NCBI RefSeq assembly: GCF_019457595.1
Contig: NZ_CP080419.1
Span: forward strand, 2,790,001-2,854,000
From: Shewanella psychrotolerans
GTDB lineage: Bacteria > Pseudomonadota > Gammaproteobacteria > Enterobacterales > Shewanellaceae
Direction of reading: 5' to 3'
Length of the DNA stretch: 64,000 nt
Shown: positions 26,405-36,381 of the stretch, piece after piece
How positions within the stretch are numbered: position 1 is the stretch's first letter
Layout of the letters: the number at the start of each line of letters is the position of its first letter
Notes under the pieces: generated by a model
Database searches by the model: none
What the model was told of the DNA's origin: nothing
The model's input: only the letters and a program-made list of their open reading frames with translations
Made by a program: the position numbers and the translations under genes

Positions 26405-26844
26405 AAGTCCGACTCCAATTATGTTATCTGTCAGCAGAAATTTAGCGGTTCCATTATGGGCTAATTAACAGCAGAATTCACGATCCAAACATCAACTTTG
26501 GAATGATTTGTACTATTTAGGTTGCAATTATTTATTCGTCATCACAAAAGCCCCTAGGCTAAACTCAGTATTAATTCCTCGAATCGGCACATTTTATTAT
26601 CATCAGTTGAAATCATAGAATACTGGCACCCTCTCATCTTAAAAGCGATGGAGCTAAACCCAGCCTGTTTTAAGTCTTTTACATTCGAAAAGCATGTACA
26701 CCTAGACTGCCATATTGGCGTCGCATCTTATGGTGCGCAACAATCCCTTCATAACGGAGATTAACTGCGCGATAATTTACAAGTCAATAGAGACTAACCA
26801 AGGCATGCTTACATCTGTATCCAATAACTTAAGAGCACCATTGA
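26405..26844. other. Intergenic stretch between nadE and the LysE-type gene
   Basis: 440 bases between two divergent genes. Apart from a short open frame at 26648-26764 listed separately, I see no RNA gene, strong hairpin or clear operator here. Confidence 0.6.
26648..26764 (+). CDS. Possible small ORF or gene remnant (38 aa)
   Basis: An ATG at 26648 opens 38 codons ending in TAA. The same frame is open upstream to 26558 without another good start. The peptide has a protein-like composition with Cys and His residues (FEKHVHLDCHIGVASYG). No convincing ribosome binding site precedes the ATG. It could be a small protein, a decayed gene end, or chance. Confidence 0.2.
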   Translation: MELNPACFKSFTFEKHVHLDCHIGVASYGAQQSLHNGD

Positions 26845-27489
26845 ATGACATTAGAGTATCAACTGCTACTTTCACTCGCCGTGATCCATACCGTCGCGTT
26901 GGCAAGCCCAGGCCCAGATTTTGCGTTGGTGGTGAAACTGGCCACTCAAACCCAGCGCAAAACAGCATTAGCCGCTGCATTAGGCTTAGCGGTTGCGATC
27001 ACCTTACACACCCTACTTAGCTTAACTGGGATCAGCCTCATCATAAAAAGTGCTGAGAATCTATATATCGCAGTGCAACTGATAGGTGCAGCTTATTTAG
27101 CTTGGATGGGATTAGGTGCGATACACGAAGCAGTTACTCACTGGCGAGACAAAAAACAACTAAAGATTATCACCACATCTCATCACAAGCTCACCGCGTT
27201 ACAAGGCTTTATCCAAGGCTTGTCGACAAATCTGCTTAATCCTAAAGCGATGGTGTTTTTTATTACGCTGTTTTCAACATTAATCTCACCAACAGTAAAC
27301 CTAGAAACGAAAGCAGCGATCACTCTACTGATGTTTTTACTGTCATTGAGCTGGTTCAGCTTAATCGCATTAGTATTATCTAAACCTGCAATTCAGCAAA
27401 AGATGCAACGAGCAACACCAATGATCAACTTAATCACTGGGTTGCTATTTGTCAGCGTCACCTTAGTGATTATTAACGGGCTGTTTTAG
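26845..27489 (+). CDS. LysE/RhtB family amino-acid exporter
   Basis: A 214-residue inner-membrane protein with six predicted membrane segments. The signature ASPGPDFALVVKLATQTQRKTALAAALGLA-like region lies near residues 20-50, and GLSTNLLNPKAMVFF near 125-140. Both are diagnostic for the LysE/RhtB translocators that export amino acids or homoserine lactone-like compounds. The substrate is unknown. Its end overlaps the end of the convergent M14 peptidase gene by 17 bases. Confidence 0.9.
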   Translation: MTLEYQLLLSLAVIHTVALASPGPDFALVVKLATQTQRKTALAAALGLAVAITLHTLLSLTGISLIIKSAENLYIAVQLIGAAYLAWMGLGAIHEAVTHWRDKKQLKIITTSHHKLTALQGFIQGLSTNLLNPKAMVFFITLFSTLISPTVNLETKAAITLLMFLLSLSWFSLIALVLSKPAIQQKMQRATPMINLITGLLFVSVTLVIINGLF

Positions 27490-28405
27490 TTTTGTTCAAT
27501 ATATAGTTGAGTGCAGAAGTCACCGCTTCTACTTGAGCTAATATGCAGTTTTCAGCATCGGCTAACGGACTATCAGGATAGACTTCGGTAGTGGTATTAA
27601 AAGTTGCATTGCTAAAACCGGTACACAGCCCCAAAGATTTGGTCGGGTAATTGATCACCCCAAACTGAGTTACTGGGACACCAATAAGTCTTCCGTGTTC
27701 ATCTGCGGGTGCGATATGAGTCACCTTAGCTACCGCATCAATAATCGCTTTTTGCATCTCAGCGCAAGGATTATCACTATCTCCTACGAGATAAAAACCA
27801 TCAGGTATATTCCAGTTGGTATGTTCGACCGCATCTCTTGCCGCTAAGGCAGGGCGAAACTCACTATTATCGGTATCGGTTGTCTCATGCAGATCGATAT
27901 GCGCCATAAGCTGCACATCTAAGCTCGCAACTAACGCCATTAACGCCGCAGACTCTTGCGCCGGACTGTCGTCGTAAAATGAGCGATTAGGGTCAATCGC
28001 CATTGGATTCCAACGATTGATAGTTTCATATCCCCAAGGACTCACACAAGGAGCGACGATAAGATTGAGCTTGTCACTATAAACCGACGCGGCCTTTTCT
28101 AAGAAACGAATCGCGCCTTGCACACCGCTGGTTTCATAACCATGGACGCCACCAGTGATTAACACTGTGGGTAATGCCGTGTTCCAACTACGATTTTTAA
28201 CGGCATACAAGGGATAACGCCCTTCTTCATAATCTAACACACCATATTCTGTGACATTGAATATGTCGCGAAGCGCATCAATTTTGACCACCACCTCAGC
28301 CTGATAAGAGCGCTTGATGACTTGAGCGAGACGCCATTTAGCTTTCTCATCATCGCCCCACTTTTGGCCGGGTTTGCCAATAGAATAAACTGACGCAGTT
28401 GTCAT
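27473..28405 (-). CDS. M14-type zinc carboxypeptidase/deacylase family protein
   Basis: A 310-residue protein of the succinylglutamate desuccinylase/aspartoacylase-like M14 group. Zinc ligands are visible as the HGYETSG pair (HxxE) near 81-87 and the later His in AHIDLHE. DPNRSF, the substrate-carboxylate Arg region, lies near 141-146. No signal peptide is present, so it is cytosolic. It probably cleaves an amide or peptide bond of a small substrate. It is convergent with the LysE-type gene. Confidence 0.82.
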   Translation of the reverse strand: MTTASVYSIGKPGQKWGDDEKAKWRLAQVIKRSYQAEVVVKIDALRDIFNVTEYGVLDYEEGRYPLYAVKNRSWNTALPTVLITGGVHGYETSGVQGAIRFLEKAASVYSDKLNLIVAPCVSPWGYETINRWNPMAIDPNRSFYDDSPAQESAALMALVASLDVQLMAHIDLHETTDTDNSEFRPALAARDAVEHTNWNIPDGFYLVGDSDNPCAEMQKAIIDAVAKVTHIAPADEHGRLIGVPVTQFGVINYPTKSLGLCTGFSNATFNTTTEVYPDSPLADAENCILAQVEAVTSALNYILNKTKTAR

Positions 28406-28902
28406 AATGACTCCTAAACTGTTCGAATACGATGCTCACAATCAAATGAGCAAGAATAAAATATTGAATTAACCGATAACTAATACAGGTAACAAATACA
28501 GATAACTAATACAGGTAATTGATACTGGAAAATAATGCCAGTAGCTGTATCCGATAAAATCATTCACCTAAATAATGCGATCGCCAACAACGCAGTAGTA
28601 TAACGGTTATAGAATGGCTTGATATGCTGCACCACATCTATTTTTTACTAACTGCAACAAGCGGCCGCAAATACACAGCTTACCCATGGCTACACTTCTA
28701 AATATCTGTTAACTCACCAACGTCATAACTATATTAAAACCAGATGATGCCCTAGAGGTAAAGAATAAGTAAATAAAACTACCAGGTGAGTTCATTCATC
28801 GCTAGCCGCGCACAACGACTTAACACGATTTAGCTATTTAACAACGAATAGAGCATGTGCATCGAGGTCAATATTTGATACGATCGCGACGAAGGAGAAT
28901 AC
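28406..28902. other. Intergenic stretch before rluA with a short direct repeat
   Basis: 497 bases between divergent genes with many stops in all frames. The only structure noticed is an 18-bp sequence beginning GATAACTAATACAGG, present twice (28475-28492 and 28501-28518, period 26). No gene is supported. A good AAGGAG lies just before the rluA ATG. Confidence 0.6.
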
Positions 28903-29556
28903 ATGAAAATTTTTACATATCAGCCCCCCTCGATCCCTTGGCTCGACATTCGCTATCAAGACAGAGACATCATAGTAATTAACAAGCCTTCTGGGTTGCT
29001 GTCCAATCCGGGACGAGCTGAGAACACCTTCGACTCCGCTATCAACAGGCTGTTACAACGCTACCCCGAGGCTATTTTAGTCCACAGACTCGATTGTTCG
29101 ACCTCAGGGATTATGGTTTTTGCATTAAATAAAAAAGCAGAATCAAATATCAAGACTCAATTTCAAAATCGAGTTACCGAGAAATACTATGTCGCGTTAG
29201 TACAAGGAATTATTACTGACGATAGTGGAAAAATTGATCTCGCGATGAAAGCCGATATCAGCCAACCACCCCTGCAGTTAATTGCCGATGATGGAAAGAG
29301 TGCAACGACCTATTTTGAGGTGCTTGAACGCAGAGCAACAGCAACCTTAGTTAAACTAAAACCGATAACAGGAAGAACTCACCAACTGCGCCTGCACATG
29401 AAGGCCATAGGCCACACTATATTAGGGGATGATTTTTACGGAGATGAAAATATCATAGCAGCATCGAATCGCTTATGTTTACATGCTGAACATCTAAAAA
29501 TAAATCACCCATTTAGCCATAAAATAGTTGAATTTTATAGCAAGCATCCCTTCTAG
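28903..29556 (+). CDS. rluA: RluA-type rRNA/tRNA pseudouridine synthase
   Basis: A 217-residue enzyme, near the 219 of E. coli RluA, which isomerises U746 of 23S rRNA and U32 of several tRNAs. The catalytic HRLDxxTSG is at 61-69 with D64, the same number as in E. coli. GRTHQLRLHMKAIGH near 154-168 is the RNA-binding/active-site strand. It has no S4 domain, which separates it from RluC/RluD. The ribosome binding site GAAGGAG is strong. It stands alone on the plus strand. Confidence 0.92.
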   Translation: MKIFTYQPPSIPWLDIRYQDRDIIVINKPSGLLSNPGRAENTFDSAINRLLQRYPEAILVHRLDCSTSGIMVFALNKKAESNIKTQFQNRVTEKYYVALVQGIITDDSGKIDLAMKADISQPPLQLIADDGKSATTYFEVLERRATATLVKLKPITGRTHQLRLHMKAIGHTILGDDFYGDENIIAASNRLCLHAEHLKINHPFSHKIVEFYSKHPF

Positions 29557-29707
29557 TACTAGAGCTGCTTAGCACTTCGTCGACAAAAGCAGATTTACAT
29601 AATAGATTAGCCATGACGACAGAGAACTTGTCTAAAGTTATGGCTAAAATAAATAGCTCACTTATTCAGTAAGACAATTTAACTCACTAAAACGTTACAT
29701 CACGCAC

Positions 29708-30115
29708 TCATGCCGCTGCACGTTTGGCTGTATAAAAACATTCAGCACTATTGCAGAAATGAAGACTATTATCTTCACACAGCAGGAAATACTCACCAAA
29801 TAGATTGCCACCCAAATCTTCTAGTTTTAGGCCATTTTCAACAACAGTCCCCTGCATTTCATCTAAACTATGGCACCCATCGGTATACCAAGTTTCTAAA
29901 AACAGTTTCTCACCTTGACGGTAAAGCGTAATTTTATCACCTAAAGATGGACGTTCATCTATCCACTGACCAATAATTTCCCGTGTATCCATGTCTCGCT
30001 CCTGCCAACTTAGGCGTTTACGCTTTTCGACGACTGACATTTCTATCACTTGAAGCAATGACTGCGAACCATTTGCGATGGCCTTATCTAACATTACTCG
30101 AAGCTTTGTTTCCAT
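29708..30115 (-). CDS. Hypothetical protein (135 aa)
   Basis: I do not recognise this protein. It has an N-terminal helical region (about 1-35, basic near KRKR), a middle part with DERPSLGDKITLYRQGEKLFLETWYTDGC, and an acidic beta-rich end with two Cys (FCNSAECFYTAKR). The composition is soluble, with no signal or membrane segment. The continuous frame and normal composition support a real gene. It is downstream of and convergent with rluA and separate from sstT. Confidence 0.6.
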   Translation of the reverse strand: METKLRVMLDKAIANGSQSLLQVIEMSVVEKRKRLSWQERDMDTREIIGQWIDERPSLGDKITLYRQGEKLFLETWYTDGCHSLDEMQGTVVENGLKLEDLGGNLFGEYFLLCEDNSLHFCNSAECFYTAKRAAA

Positions 30116-30340
30116 ATTTATCTACCCTCCACCGACCACAAATGTTGCACCATTGTAAATAAAACAAACCCTAAACCAATCAATTACAAATAGTTTTTTT
30201 ACTCTACATGCGAAATTGTATCGCACAAGCGAAATAAAAACGCGATCTAAATCACTTTTAATGCATTGGTTTAGTGATCTTTAATACAATTAACCTACCA
30301 CACACTTCTCAAACATTAACGAATTACTTATAACCTCGAC

Positions 30341-30389
30341 TTGCACTCATAAAAAAAGGAGCCAAAGGCTCCTTTTTTTATGAGTGCAA
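30341..30389 (-). terminator. Long perfect bidirectional terminator between sstT and its downstream neighbour
   Basis: Two perfect 23-bp arms (30341-30363, 30367-30389) around a 3-base loop. The arms contain GGAGCC/GGCTCC flanked by seven A and seven T, so both directions give a U-tract. It lies 8 bases after the sstT stop. Confidence 0.9.
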
Positions 30390-30396
30390 TATCACA

Positions 30397-31620
30397 TTAA
30401 CTGTTTTCAGCTCTTTCTGCTGCTTCACAGGCCGATGCAGTAAACAGAACGTCAGTTGAACTATTTAATGCAGTTTCCGCTGAGTCTTGTATAACCCCAA
30501 TGATAAAACCAACAGCGACAACCTGCATGGCATCCTCATGACTGATCCCAAATAAGCTACAGGCCAACGGGATCAACAAGAGCGAACCACCAGCGACACC
30601 GGAGGCTCCACATGCTGATACCGCAGCAACCACACTGAGTAAAATTGCAGTTAATATATCAACCTGAACACCGAGCGTATGGGCCGCAGCTAGAGTGAGC
30701 ACGGTAATCGTGATCGCTGCGCCGCCCATATTGATGGTTGCACCTAGCGGAATAGAAACTGAGTATGTGTCTTCATGCAATTTAAGTTTTTCACACAACG
30801 CCATATTAACTGGAATATTAGCTGCACTCGAACGAGTAAAGAATGCAGTCACACCACTTTCTCGTAAACAAGTAAAGACTAACGGATAAGGATTACGTCG
30901 AATTTTAAACCAAACAATCAATGGATTAACAACTAAAGCAATAATCAACATCGTTCCTAACAGCACTGCAAGCAGATGGGCATAACCAGCAATAGCTTCA
31001 AAGCCAGTTTCTGCAAACGTATTAGCCACTAAACCAAATATACCAATGGGTGCCAAACGAATAACAAAACGCACCATTTGTGATACACCATGGCTTATAT
31101 CTGCAAATACGTTTTTTGTGGTCTCGCTTCCTTGATGAAGCACAATACCTAAACCCACACCCCATGCTAAAATACCGATGTAATTCCCCGTCATTAGTGC
31201 ATGTACGGGATTATCGACAATCTTAAACAGTAATGTATTGATAACTTCAGCAATCCCTTCTGGTGGTGCAGCACCTTCTGCAGCCGAGACCAAAGCCAAT
31301 GTTGTCGGAAACATAAAACTCATAGTGACAGCCGTTATTGCCGCAGCGAAAGTGCCAAATAAATATAATAAAACGATGGGACGCATATTAGTTTTCGCGT
31401 TCTTCTTTTGATTAGCAATCGATGCAGCAACCAAAATAAACACTAAAATAGGCGCTATCGCCTTAAGGGCACCAACAAAAAGATCCCCAAGAAATGCAAC
31501 ACTTTTAGCTGACGATGGAAAAAATGTCGCAAGTAATATCCCAGCTATAATCCCCAAGATAATTTGCAGCACAAGACTGCCATCTGCCAATTTGGCAAAT
31601 AAAGAACGGCTTTGATTCAT
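30397..31620 (-). CDS. sstT: Na+/serine-threonine symporter SstT
   Basis: A 407-residue polytopic inner-membrane protein of the dicarboxylate/amino acid:cation symporter (DAACS) family. SstT signatures are visible: an N-terminal [34 protein letters not shown], and the hairpin/binding region [26 protein letters not shown]. It imports serine and threonine with sodium and is close to E. coli SstT (414) in length. It is monocistronic, with its own strong terminator. Confidence 0.93.
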   Translation of the reverse strand: MNQSRSLFAKLADGSLVLQIILGIIAGILLATFFPSSAKSVAFLGDLFVGALKAIAPILVFILVAASIANQKKNAKTNMRPIVLLYLFGTFAAAITAVTMSFMFPTTLALVSAAEGAAPPEGIAEVINTLLFKIVDNPVHALMTGNYIGILAWGVGLGIVLHQGSETTKNVFADISHGVSQMVRFVIRLAPIGIFGLVANTFAETGFEAIAGYAHLLAVLLGTMLIIALVVNPLIVWFKIRRNPYPLVFTCLRESGVTAFFTRSSAANIPVNMALCEKLKLHEDTYSVSIPLGATINMGGAAITITVLTLAAAHTLGVQVDILTAILLSVVAAVSACGASGVAGGSLLLIPLACSLFGISHEDAMQVVAVGFIIGVIQDSAETALNSSTDVLFTASACEAAERAENS

Positions 31621-31905
31621 TGATTGACCTATAATTGTTATTGTTAAAATTTACCCTTTAACGTCACACATTTTTCTGAGTTAAATTATTATCTCACCAT
31701 CTCTGGCGCTGCTTTTATTATGAGCAAGCATAACGTCACATGATTTGGCAATTAACTGGTCACTACAAATATTGTCATGTTACCAGTGCTCCAAGGTTAA
31801 ACTTCCTTCATCTTGAAGTTTTATAGAAACACAAGGGCCTTGTCTAGCGATCTGGTCAATTTAGCATGTGATATTACTCATTAGCATCATAACCATAACA
31901 AGACG

Positions 31906-32805
31906 CTAATGTTTAAGCTGCTTATGACTTTCCGCGCCTCTCAACATTGCTTCGATCAATTCATGGGCATCGAATTTAGTTAACGCCTCATTAGCTCCTA
32001 CTTGGTGAGCCTGACTAACACTTATCTCACTAGAAAGTGAGGTATGTAAAATGATATAGGCATTAGCAAGTGAAGGCGTATTTTTCACTTCAAATGCTAA
32101 CTCATAACCATCGAGGCCAGGCATCTCAATGTCACTAACAAGCAGATCAACCGGTCTTCCCTCTTTATAGGCATGTTCCATGATTGATAGTGCTTCACGG
32201 CCATCGGAGGTCACTAAGTAAGGAATATTGATACTATCTAACGCATCAGAGAGTTGTTTTCGAGCAACCAATGAATCATCAACCAACAATATATTCAGCG
32301 GTTTTAAGATCTCACGTTGCACATCAGTCAAAATCGCACGAGTGGTTTCAGGACTAGCAGGAAAGACCTTTGACAGCAATAACTCAACATCGAGTAGTTG
32401 CACTAGTTTATCATCGACTCTAGTCACGCCAGTTAAGTAGGCATTCTTGCCCAAATTATTGGGGGGTGATTCAATATCTCGCCAATTACACTCGATAATT
32501 TTATCAATTGAACGAACTAAAAATCCCATCACCATTCGCTGACAATCGGTAATAATAATATAAGCATTCGCTCTTTCTTCTTGCGTGATAGGTGCGTATC
32601 CAACAGCTGCTGCCATATCGATAATAGGTATAGTGTGACCGCGAACGGTCGCCGCCCCAATGATAGTATGATGTGACTTAGGGATAGCACTTAATGTCGT
32701 ATAGGGCACAAGCTCTCTTATTTTTAGTGTCCCCAACGCAAATAATTGACTCTGTGATAGTCTAAACAACAATAATCCCTGAGATTGACTTGCCTTACTT
32801 TTCAT
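31906..32805 (-). CDS. cheV: Chemotaxis coupling protein CheV (CheW-receiver fusion)
   Basis: A 299-residue protein. Residues about 10-160 form a CheW-like domain that links receptors to CheA. Residues about 170-293 form a response-regulator receiver domain, with the acidic pocket VDDS at 175-178 and phosphoacceptor D225 in VSDIEMPG. CheV adapts chemoreceptor arrays through phosphorylation by CheA. It lies outside any chemotaxis operon. Its identity is firm; which receptors it serves cannot be told. Confidence 0.92.
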   Translation of the reverse strand: MKSKASQSQGLLLFRLSQSQLFALGTLKIRELVPYTTLSAIPKSHHTIIGAATVRGHTIPIIDMAAAVGYAPITQEERANAYIIITDCQRMVMGFLVRSIDKIIECNWRDIESPPNNLGKNAYLTGVTRVDDKLVQLLDVELLLSKVFPASPETTRAILTDVQREILKPLNILLVDDSLVARKQLSDALDSINIPYLVTSDGREALSIMEHAYKEGRPVDLLVSDIEMPGLDGYELAFEVKNTPSLANAYIILHTSLSSEISVSQAHQVGANEALTKFDAHELIEAMLRGAESHKQLKH

Positions 32806-32900
32806 AATCTTACCAACATTAATTTAGGCCTCGTCTTATAAGATTAACCCTAGCACATCAGTCCAATATTGACGATGTTCAACCTAGGATAATTTACCAA

Positions 32901-34421
32901 CTACAACTGAGACTCAATGGGAAATAGGCCAATAAAATCTGCCATGAATTTCCGCCAAAAACTCGCTTGAGGCTCTGCATAATAGGTCTTTGACTGATAC
33001 CGATCAAACCAAATAAGCTCACCATCTTCTATAGCTAGTCGATAGCTGTTATCCAGCAATATCAGTTCTATATCAGTTAACATGGATGAGGCAAATGCTG
33101 GGTTATCGAAAATTAGGCCAAGTTCCGTATTAATCCACGCCGAACGCGGATCAAAATTAAACGAGCCGACAAACACCGCTTGCGAATCTAACACAAATGT
33201 TTTTGCATGAAGACTCGACCTAGAACTCCCCTTCCAAGCCGATGGACGATTATTAACATCCACCTTCATTTCATAGATAGTGACCCCATTTTCAACTAGT
33301 TGTCGGCGGTATTTCTGATAACCTGCATGAACAGCCAACACATCGGTCGCAGCGAGACTGTTGGTGACAACAGTTACTTTCACCCCAGACTGAACAGCCG
33401 AAATCAATGCCTCTGTTCCTTTTTGAGTTGGTACAAAATAGGGGGAAACTAACAGCACCTGCTGTTTAGCTTGAGAAAGAAAGTGAGTAAGATCTGACAT
33501 TAGCCAATGCTGACGGTCTTCCGATGTCGCTTTCTCTGGGGGGTCATATACCACCTCTGCATCGCCCCAAAACCATTCAACATGCGATTTGTGGATCTCG
33601 CTTAACAAAGCACTAGACTCTAAACGATGAAGATATTCATCATCTTTGAAGTTTGCTTTTTGCTGCGCAATGTTTATTTCTGCATTAGCTAACCTCGATG
33701 GTGTTATCGGCTCGACTAAACTCTCAATCTCATAAACCATCGACGCATTCCAATAAAGATCAAACTGATCTGATACCTTATCGACTGCAGCACCTATGGT
33801 AAGCAGATCGAAGTCACCGAAATCAACATCTTCATTTTTAGAGAAATACTCATCTCCTATATTCCGTCCACCGACGATAGTTATTAGGTTATCCACGGTA
33901 AGAGACTTATTGTGCATCCGGCGGTTTAGCCTAGAAAAACCAGTCAACATCTCTAAACCACGAAAAGCCCTGTCATATGACGGGTTAAATAAGCGGATCT
34001 CAATATTTGGATGGCTAGCTAATACTATTAATCCCTCATCGAGATTTTTAGTCGTTAAATCATCGAGCAGCATCCTAACTCGCACACCTCTATCGGCGGC
34101 ATCAATGAGCTCCCACAGTAAAATCCTACCTGTTTCGTCGTTATGATAGATGTAATATTGCAGGTCAATACTTCGGCTAGCCGCTTTTACGACAGCCAAG
34201 CGAGCTATAAAAGCATCGACACCCGTTCCTAACGGCAACACGCCCGTTTTATTAGGATGCTGGACTAAAGAAGGTTGTAGATATTGATAAAGAGAGGTGT
34301 CAGTGGGAGGAGTAACTTTATAACTCGGTACTTTGCTTGAAACAGGAACCGTAGATGAGCATCCCGCTATGGTGAGAAAACAAAAAACAACCATCATAGT
34401 TGGCAAGAACTTGTTAAACAT
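32901..34421 (-). CDS. Phospholipase D family (cardiolipin synthase-like) lipoprotein
   Basis: A 506-residue predicted lipoprotein (lipobox TIAGC, acylated C21) with two PLD catalytic motifs. The first is MHNKSLTVDN (about residues 167-176) and the second is LHAKTFVLDS (about 405-414), each with the HxK core. Such enzymes make or hydrolyse phosphodiester bonds in phospholipids; ClsC-type cardiolipin synthases have this form. The periplasmic-side lipoprotein anchor differs from E. coli ClsA/B. It lies 68 bases after the phosphatase gene, with a stem-loop between them. Confidence 0.85.
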   Translation of the reverse strand: MFNKFLPTMMVVFCFLTIAGCSSTVPVSSKVPSYKVTPPTDTSLYQYLQPSLVQHPNKTGVLPLGTGVDAFIARLAVVKAASRSIDLQYYIYHNDETGRILLWELIDAADRGVRVRMLLDDLTTKNLDEGLIVLASHPNIEIRLFNPSYDRAFRGLEMLTGFSRLNRRMHNKSLTVDNLITIVGGRNIGDEYFSKNEDVDFGDFDLLTIGAAVDKVSDQFDLYWNASMVYEIESLVEPITPSRLANAEINIAQQKANFKDDEYLHRLESSALLSEIHKSHVEWFWGDAEVVYDPPEKATSEDRQHWLMSDLTHFLSQAKQQVLLVSPYFVPTQKGTEALISAVQSGVKVTVVTNSLAATDVLAVHAGYQKYRRQLVENGVTIYEMKVDVNNRPSAWKGSSRSSLHAKTFVLDSQAVFVGSFNFDPRSAWINTELGLIFDNPAFASSMLTDIELILLDNSYRLAIEDGELIWFDRYQSKTYYAEPQASFWRKFMADFIGLFPIESQL

Positions 34422-34458
34422 TAGCCGCTGATAACCTCATGTTAATCTAGGGTGATTA

Positions 34459-34484
34459 ATAGCCTATGGACTAACATAGGCTAT
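34459..34484 (-). terminator. Stem-loop between the phosphatase and phospholipase D genes
   Basis: Perfect 10-bp inverted repeat ATAGCCTATG/CATAGGCTAT with a 6-base loop, just past the phosphatase stop. There is no T-run on either side, so it may be a weak terminator or a transcript-stabilising hairpin. Confidence 0.4.
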
Positions 34485-34489
34485 ACAAT

Positions 34490-34960
34490 TCAATCTTGTA
34501 AAGCGTATAACACGTCAAACGCGAACTGATCCCATCCTTCTGCACTAAATGCAATATCGCGAATCGCCCGAACCTGGCTCACCGCATGCAGTGGCGCGGC
34601 TCCATTGCTCATCAAATAATAAGCCATTAATAAACCCGTTCTATCTTTACCTGAGCGGCAATGTACCATCACAGCGATATCGTCCGCTTCACACTGCTTA
34701 ATGAATTCAAGTGCTTTGGGTAACTGCTCTGCACATATCTCAACGTCGCCTTCCTGAGGAGGAACATTGCTCGAAAATGGAATACAGGCATAACGAATAC
34801 CATGATTAGCGAATGCTTGCGGCTCACACATATCCCCACGATTAACAGACAATACCGCACCGATCCCGCCTTGCTTTAATTCGGCAATATCCCAACTTTC
34901 CTTGTTGGGGCCACATCGCCCTGCCACTCGTCCTTCTACCAACCAAAAAAGGTGCTGCAT
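34490..34960 (-). CDS. Dual-specificity/tyrosine phosphatase family protein
   Basis: A 156-residue cysteine phosphatase. The P-loop HCRSGKDRTG has the nucleophile C101 and R107 (Cx5R). GKDRT is the form seen in lipid- and tyrosine-phosphatase relatives. The general-acid Asp cannot be placed with confidence. The substrate may be a phosphoprotein, inositol-like phosphate or RNA end. It follows the DEAD-box helicase gene by 44 bases on the same strand and may be cotranscribed with it. Confidence 0.82.
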   Translation of the reverse strand: MQHLFWLVEGRVAGRCGPNKESWDIAELKQGGIGAVLSVNRGDMCEPQAFANHGIRYACIPFSSNVPPQEGDVEICAEQLPKALEFIKQCEADDIAVMVHCRSGKDRTGLLMAYYLMSNGAAPLHAVSQVRAIRDIAFSAEGWDQFAFDVLYALQD

Positions 34961-35004
34961 AACCCTTCCTTCTAATACTAATTTAACAGAGAAAACGAAT
35001 GAAA

Positions 35005-36303
35005 CTATGACTTATTGCCCCATAGTTGTTCATTGATCTTAGGTAACTTCTTGCGTTTTTTCTTTCCCGAACCTTCAGGTTTAGCCATAGGTTTTTCCAT
35101 CCGAGACAGGCAGTCTTCAGGCGCCTCGTCATCAGCTTCGAATCCAGGATACTGCTCTCGCTCCAAGCGAAACTTGTTCTTCTTCTCAATGACACTAAAG
35201 TGGTGATAATCTTCATGACTGATCAAAGATATTGCCTCACCAGCGGCACCAGCTCGACCACTTCGCCCTATTCGATGCATGTGATCTGCCGGGCTTCGTG
35301 GTAGTTCATAGTTGATTACAACAGGTAATTTGTCGATATCAATACCACGAGCAGCTATATCGGTTGCAATGAGCACCGTTATTTCACCGCGCTTAAACCC
35401 ATCAAGTAGACGTGTTCTCGTCCCTTGGGCTTTATCACTGTGAAATACTTCTGCTGTGATCCCTTGTTTAGCTAATTTTTGAGCCACTCGATTACAGCTA
35501 TTTTTGGCACTGGCAAAAACGAGTACTTGCTGCCAAGCATTTTGTTTAATCAACTCAGCAAGTAATGCCGTTTTACGCTCTCGATTAACGGTAAACACAC
35601 GCTGAGTAATGGTTTGTTGCTCATCGTTTTGTAAGAGGATCTCAACAGGCTTATGTAATAACGCCGCTGTTAATTCACATACCTCTTCAGGAAACGTAGC
35701 GGAGAAGAGTAAGGTTTGTTTATTCCTAGGTAATAATCCCAAGATTTGATTAAGCTCTTCGGTAAAACCAAGATTAAGCATACGATCAGCTTCATCTAAT
35801 ACTAAGGTTTGTAGTTTACTGAGCTTTAACGCATTGCTTGAGAGCAAATCTAATAATCGTCCGGGTGTAGCCACTAGCACGTCGACCCCACCGCGAAGCG
35901 CTAACATCTGAGTATTAACCGAAACACCACCGTATACCGCCAACACCTTAGCCTTGGGCGTTAATGTTGCGCCATAACTAACAAAACTATCAGCGACTTG
36001 CTGCGCTAACTCTCGCGTTGGCACTAACACTAATGCGCTAACATAATTACCACCGCTAGCACGTTGGCCAGCTAACTTTTGTAATAAGGGTAAAGCAAAT
36101 GCTGCCGTTTTGCCCGATCCCGTATTGGCTCCTGCAAGTAGATCACCACCGGCTAACACCACTGGAATGGCTTGTTGCTGAACAGGTGTTGGCTGAGTAT
36201 ATCCAAGCTGGACAAGACGAGATTGTAATGCCTCGCTGAGGTTAAGCTGACTAAAATCGTTCTGACTTATAGTGCTAGTGGTGGAAAGGTTTTCTGAGGT
36301 CAT
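35005..36303 (-). CDS. DEAD-box ATP-dependent RNA helicase
   Basis: A 432-residue helicase from the ATG at 36303; the frame opens earlier only at a TTG. Motifs in order: the Q motif (GYTQPTPVQQQAIP), AGANTGSGKT (Walker A), PTRELAQQV, DEADRML, SAT, then RGIDIDKLPVVINYELP and HRIGRSGRAG. The basic C-terminal tail (GSGKKKRKKLPKINEQLWG) is of the RhlE-like type. It unwinds short RNA duplexes in ribosome assembly or RNA decay. It is downstream of ogt on the same strand (78-base gap). Confidence 0.9.
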   Translation of the reverse strand: MTSENLSTTSTISQNDFSQLNLSEALQSRLVQLGYTQPTPVQQQAIPVVLAGGDLLAGANTGSGKTAAFALPLLQKLAGQRASGGNYVSALVLVPTRELAQQVADSFVSYGATLTPKAKVLAVYGGVSVNTQMLALRGGVDVLVATPGRLLDLLSSNALKLSKLQTLVLDEADRMLNLGFTEELNQILGLLPRNKQTLLFSATFPEEVCELTAALLHKPVEILLQNDEQQTITQRVFTVNRERKTALLAELIKQNAWQQVLVFASAKNSCNRVAQKLAKQGITAEVFHSDKAQGTRTRLLDGFKRGEITVLIATDIAARGIDIDKLPVVINYELPRSPADHMHRIGRSGRAGAAGEAISLISHEDYHHFSVIEKKNKFRLEREQYPGFEADDEAPEDCLSRMEKPMAKPEGSGKKKRKKLPKINEQLWGNKS

Positions 36304-36381
36304 AACTAAAACAGGATGCCAAAATTTTATATAGCCCAATATTGTACTAGAAAAGCGTTCCAAAAGCTTACTATTTACCAG

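Noticed and set aside
28475..28518. 18-bp direct repeat as an iteron, operator or mobile-element mark
   Set aside because: Only two copies, no neighbouring recombinase or replication gene, and no symmetry; recorded only as a simple repeat.
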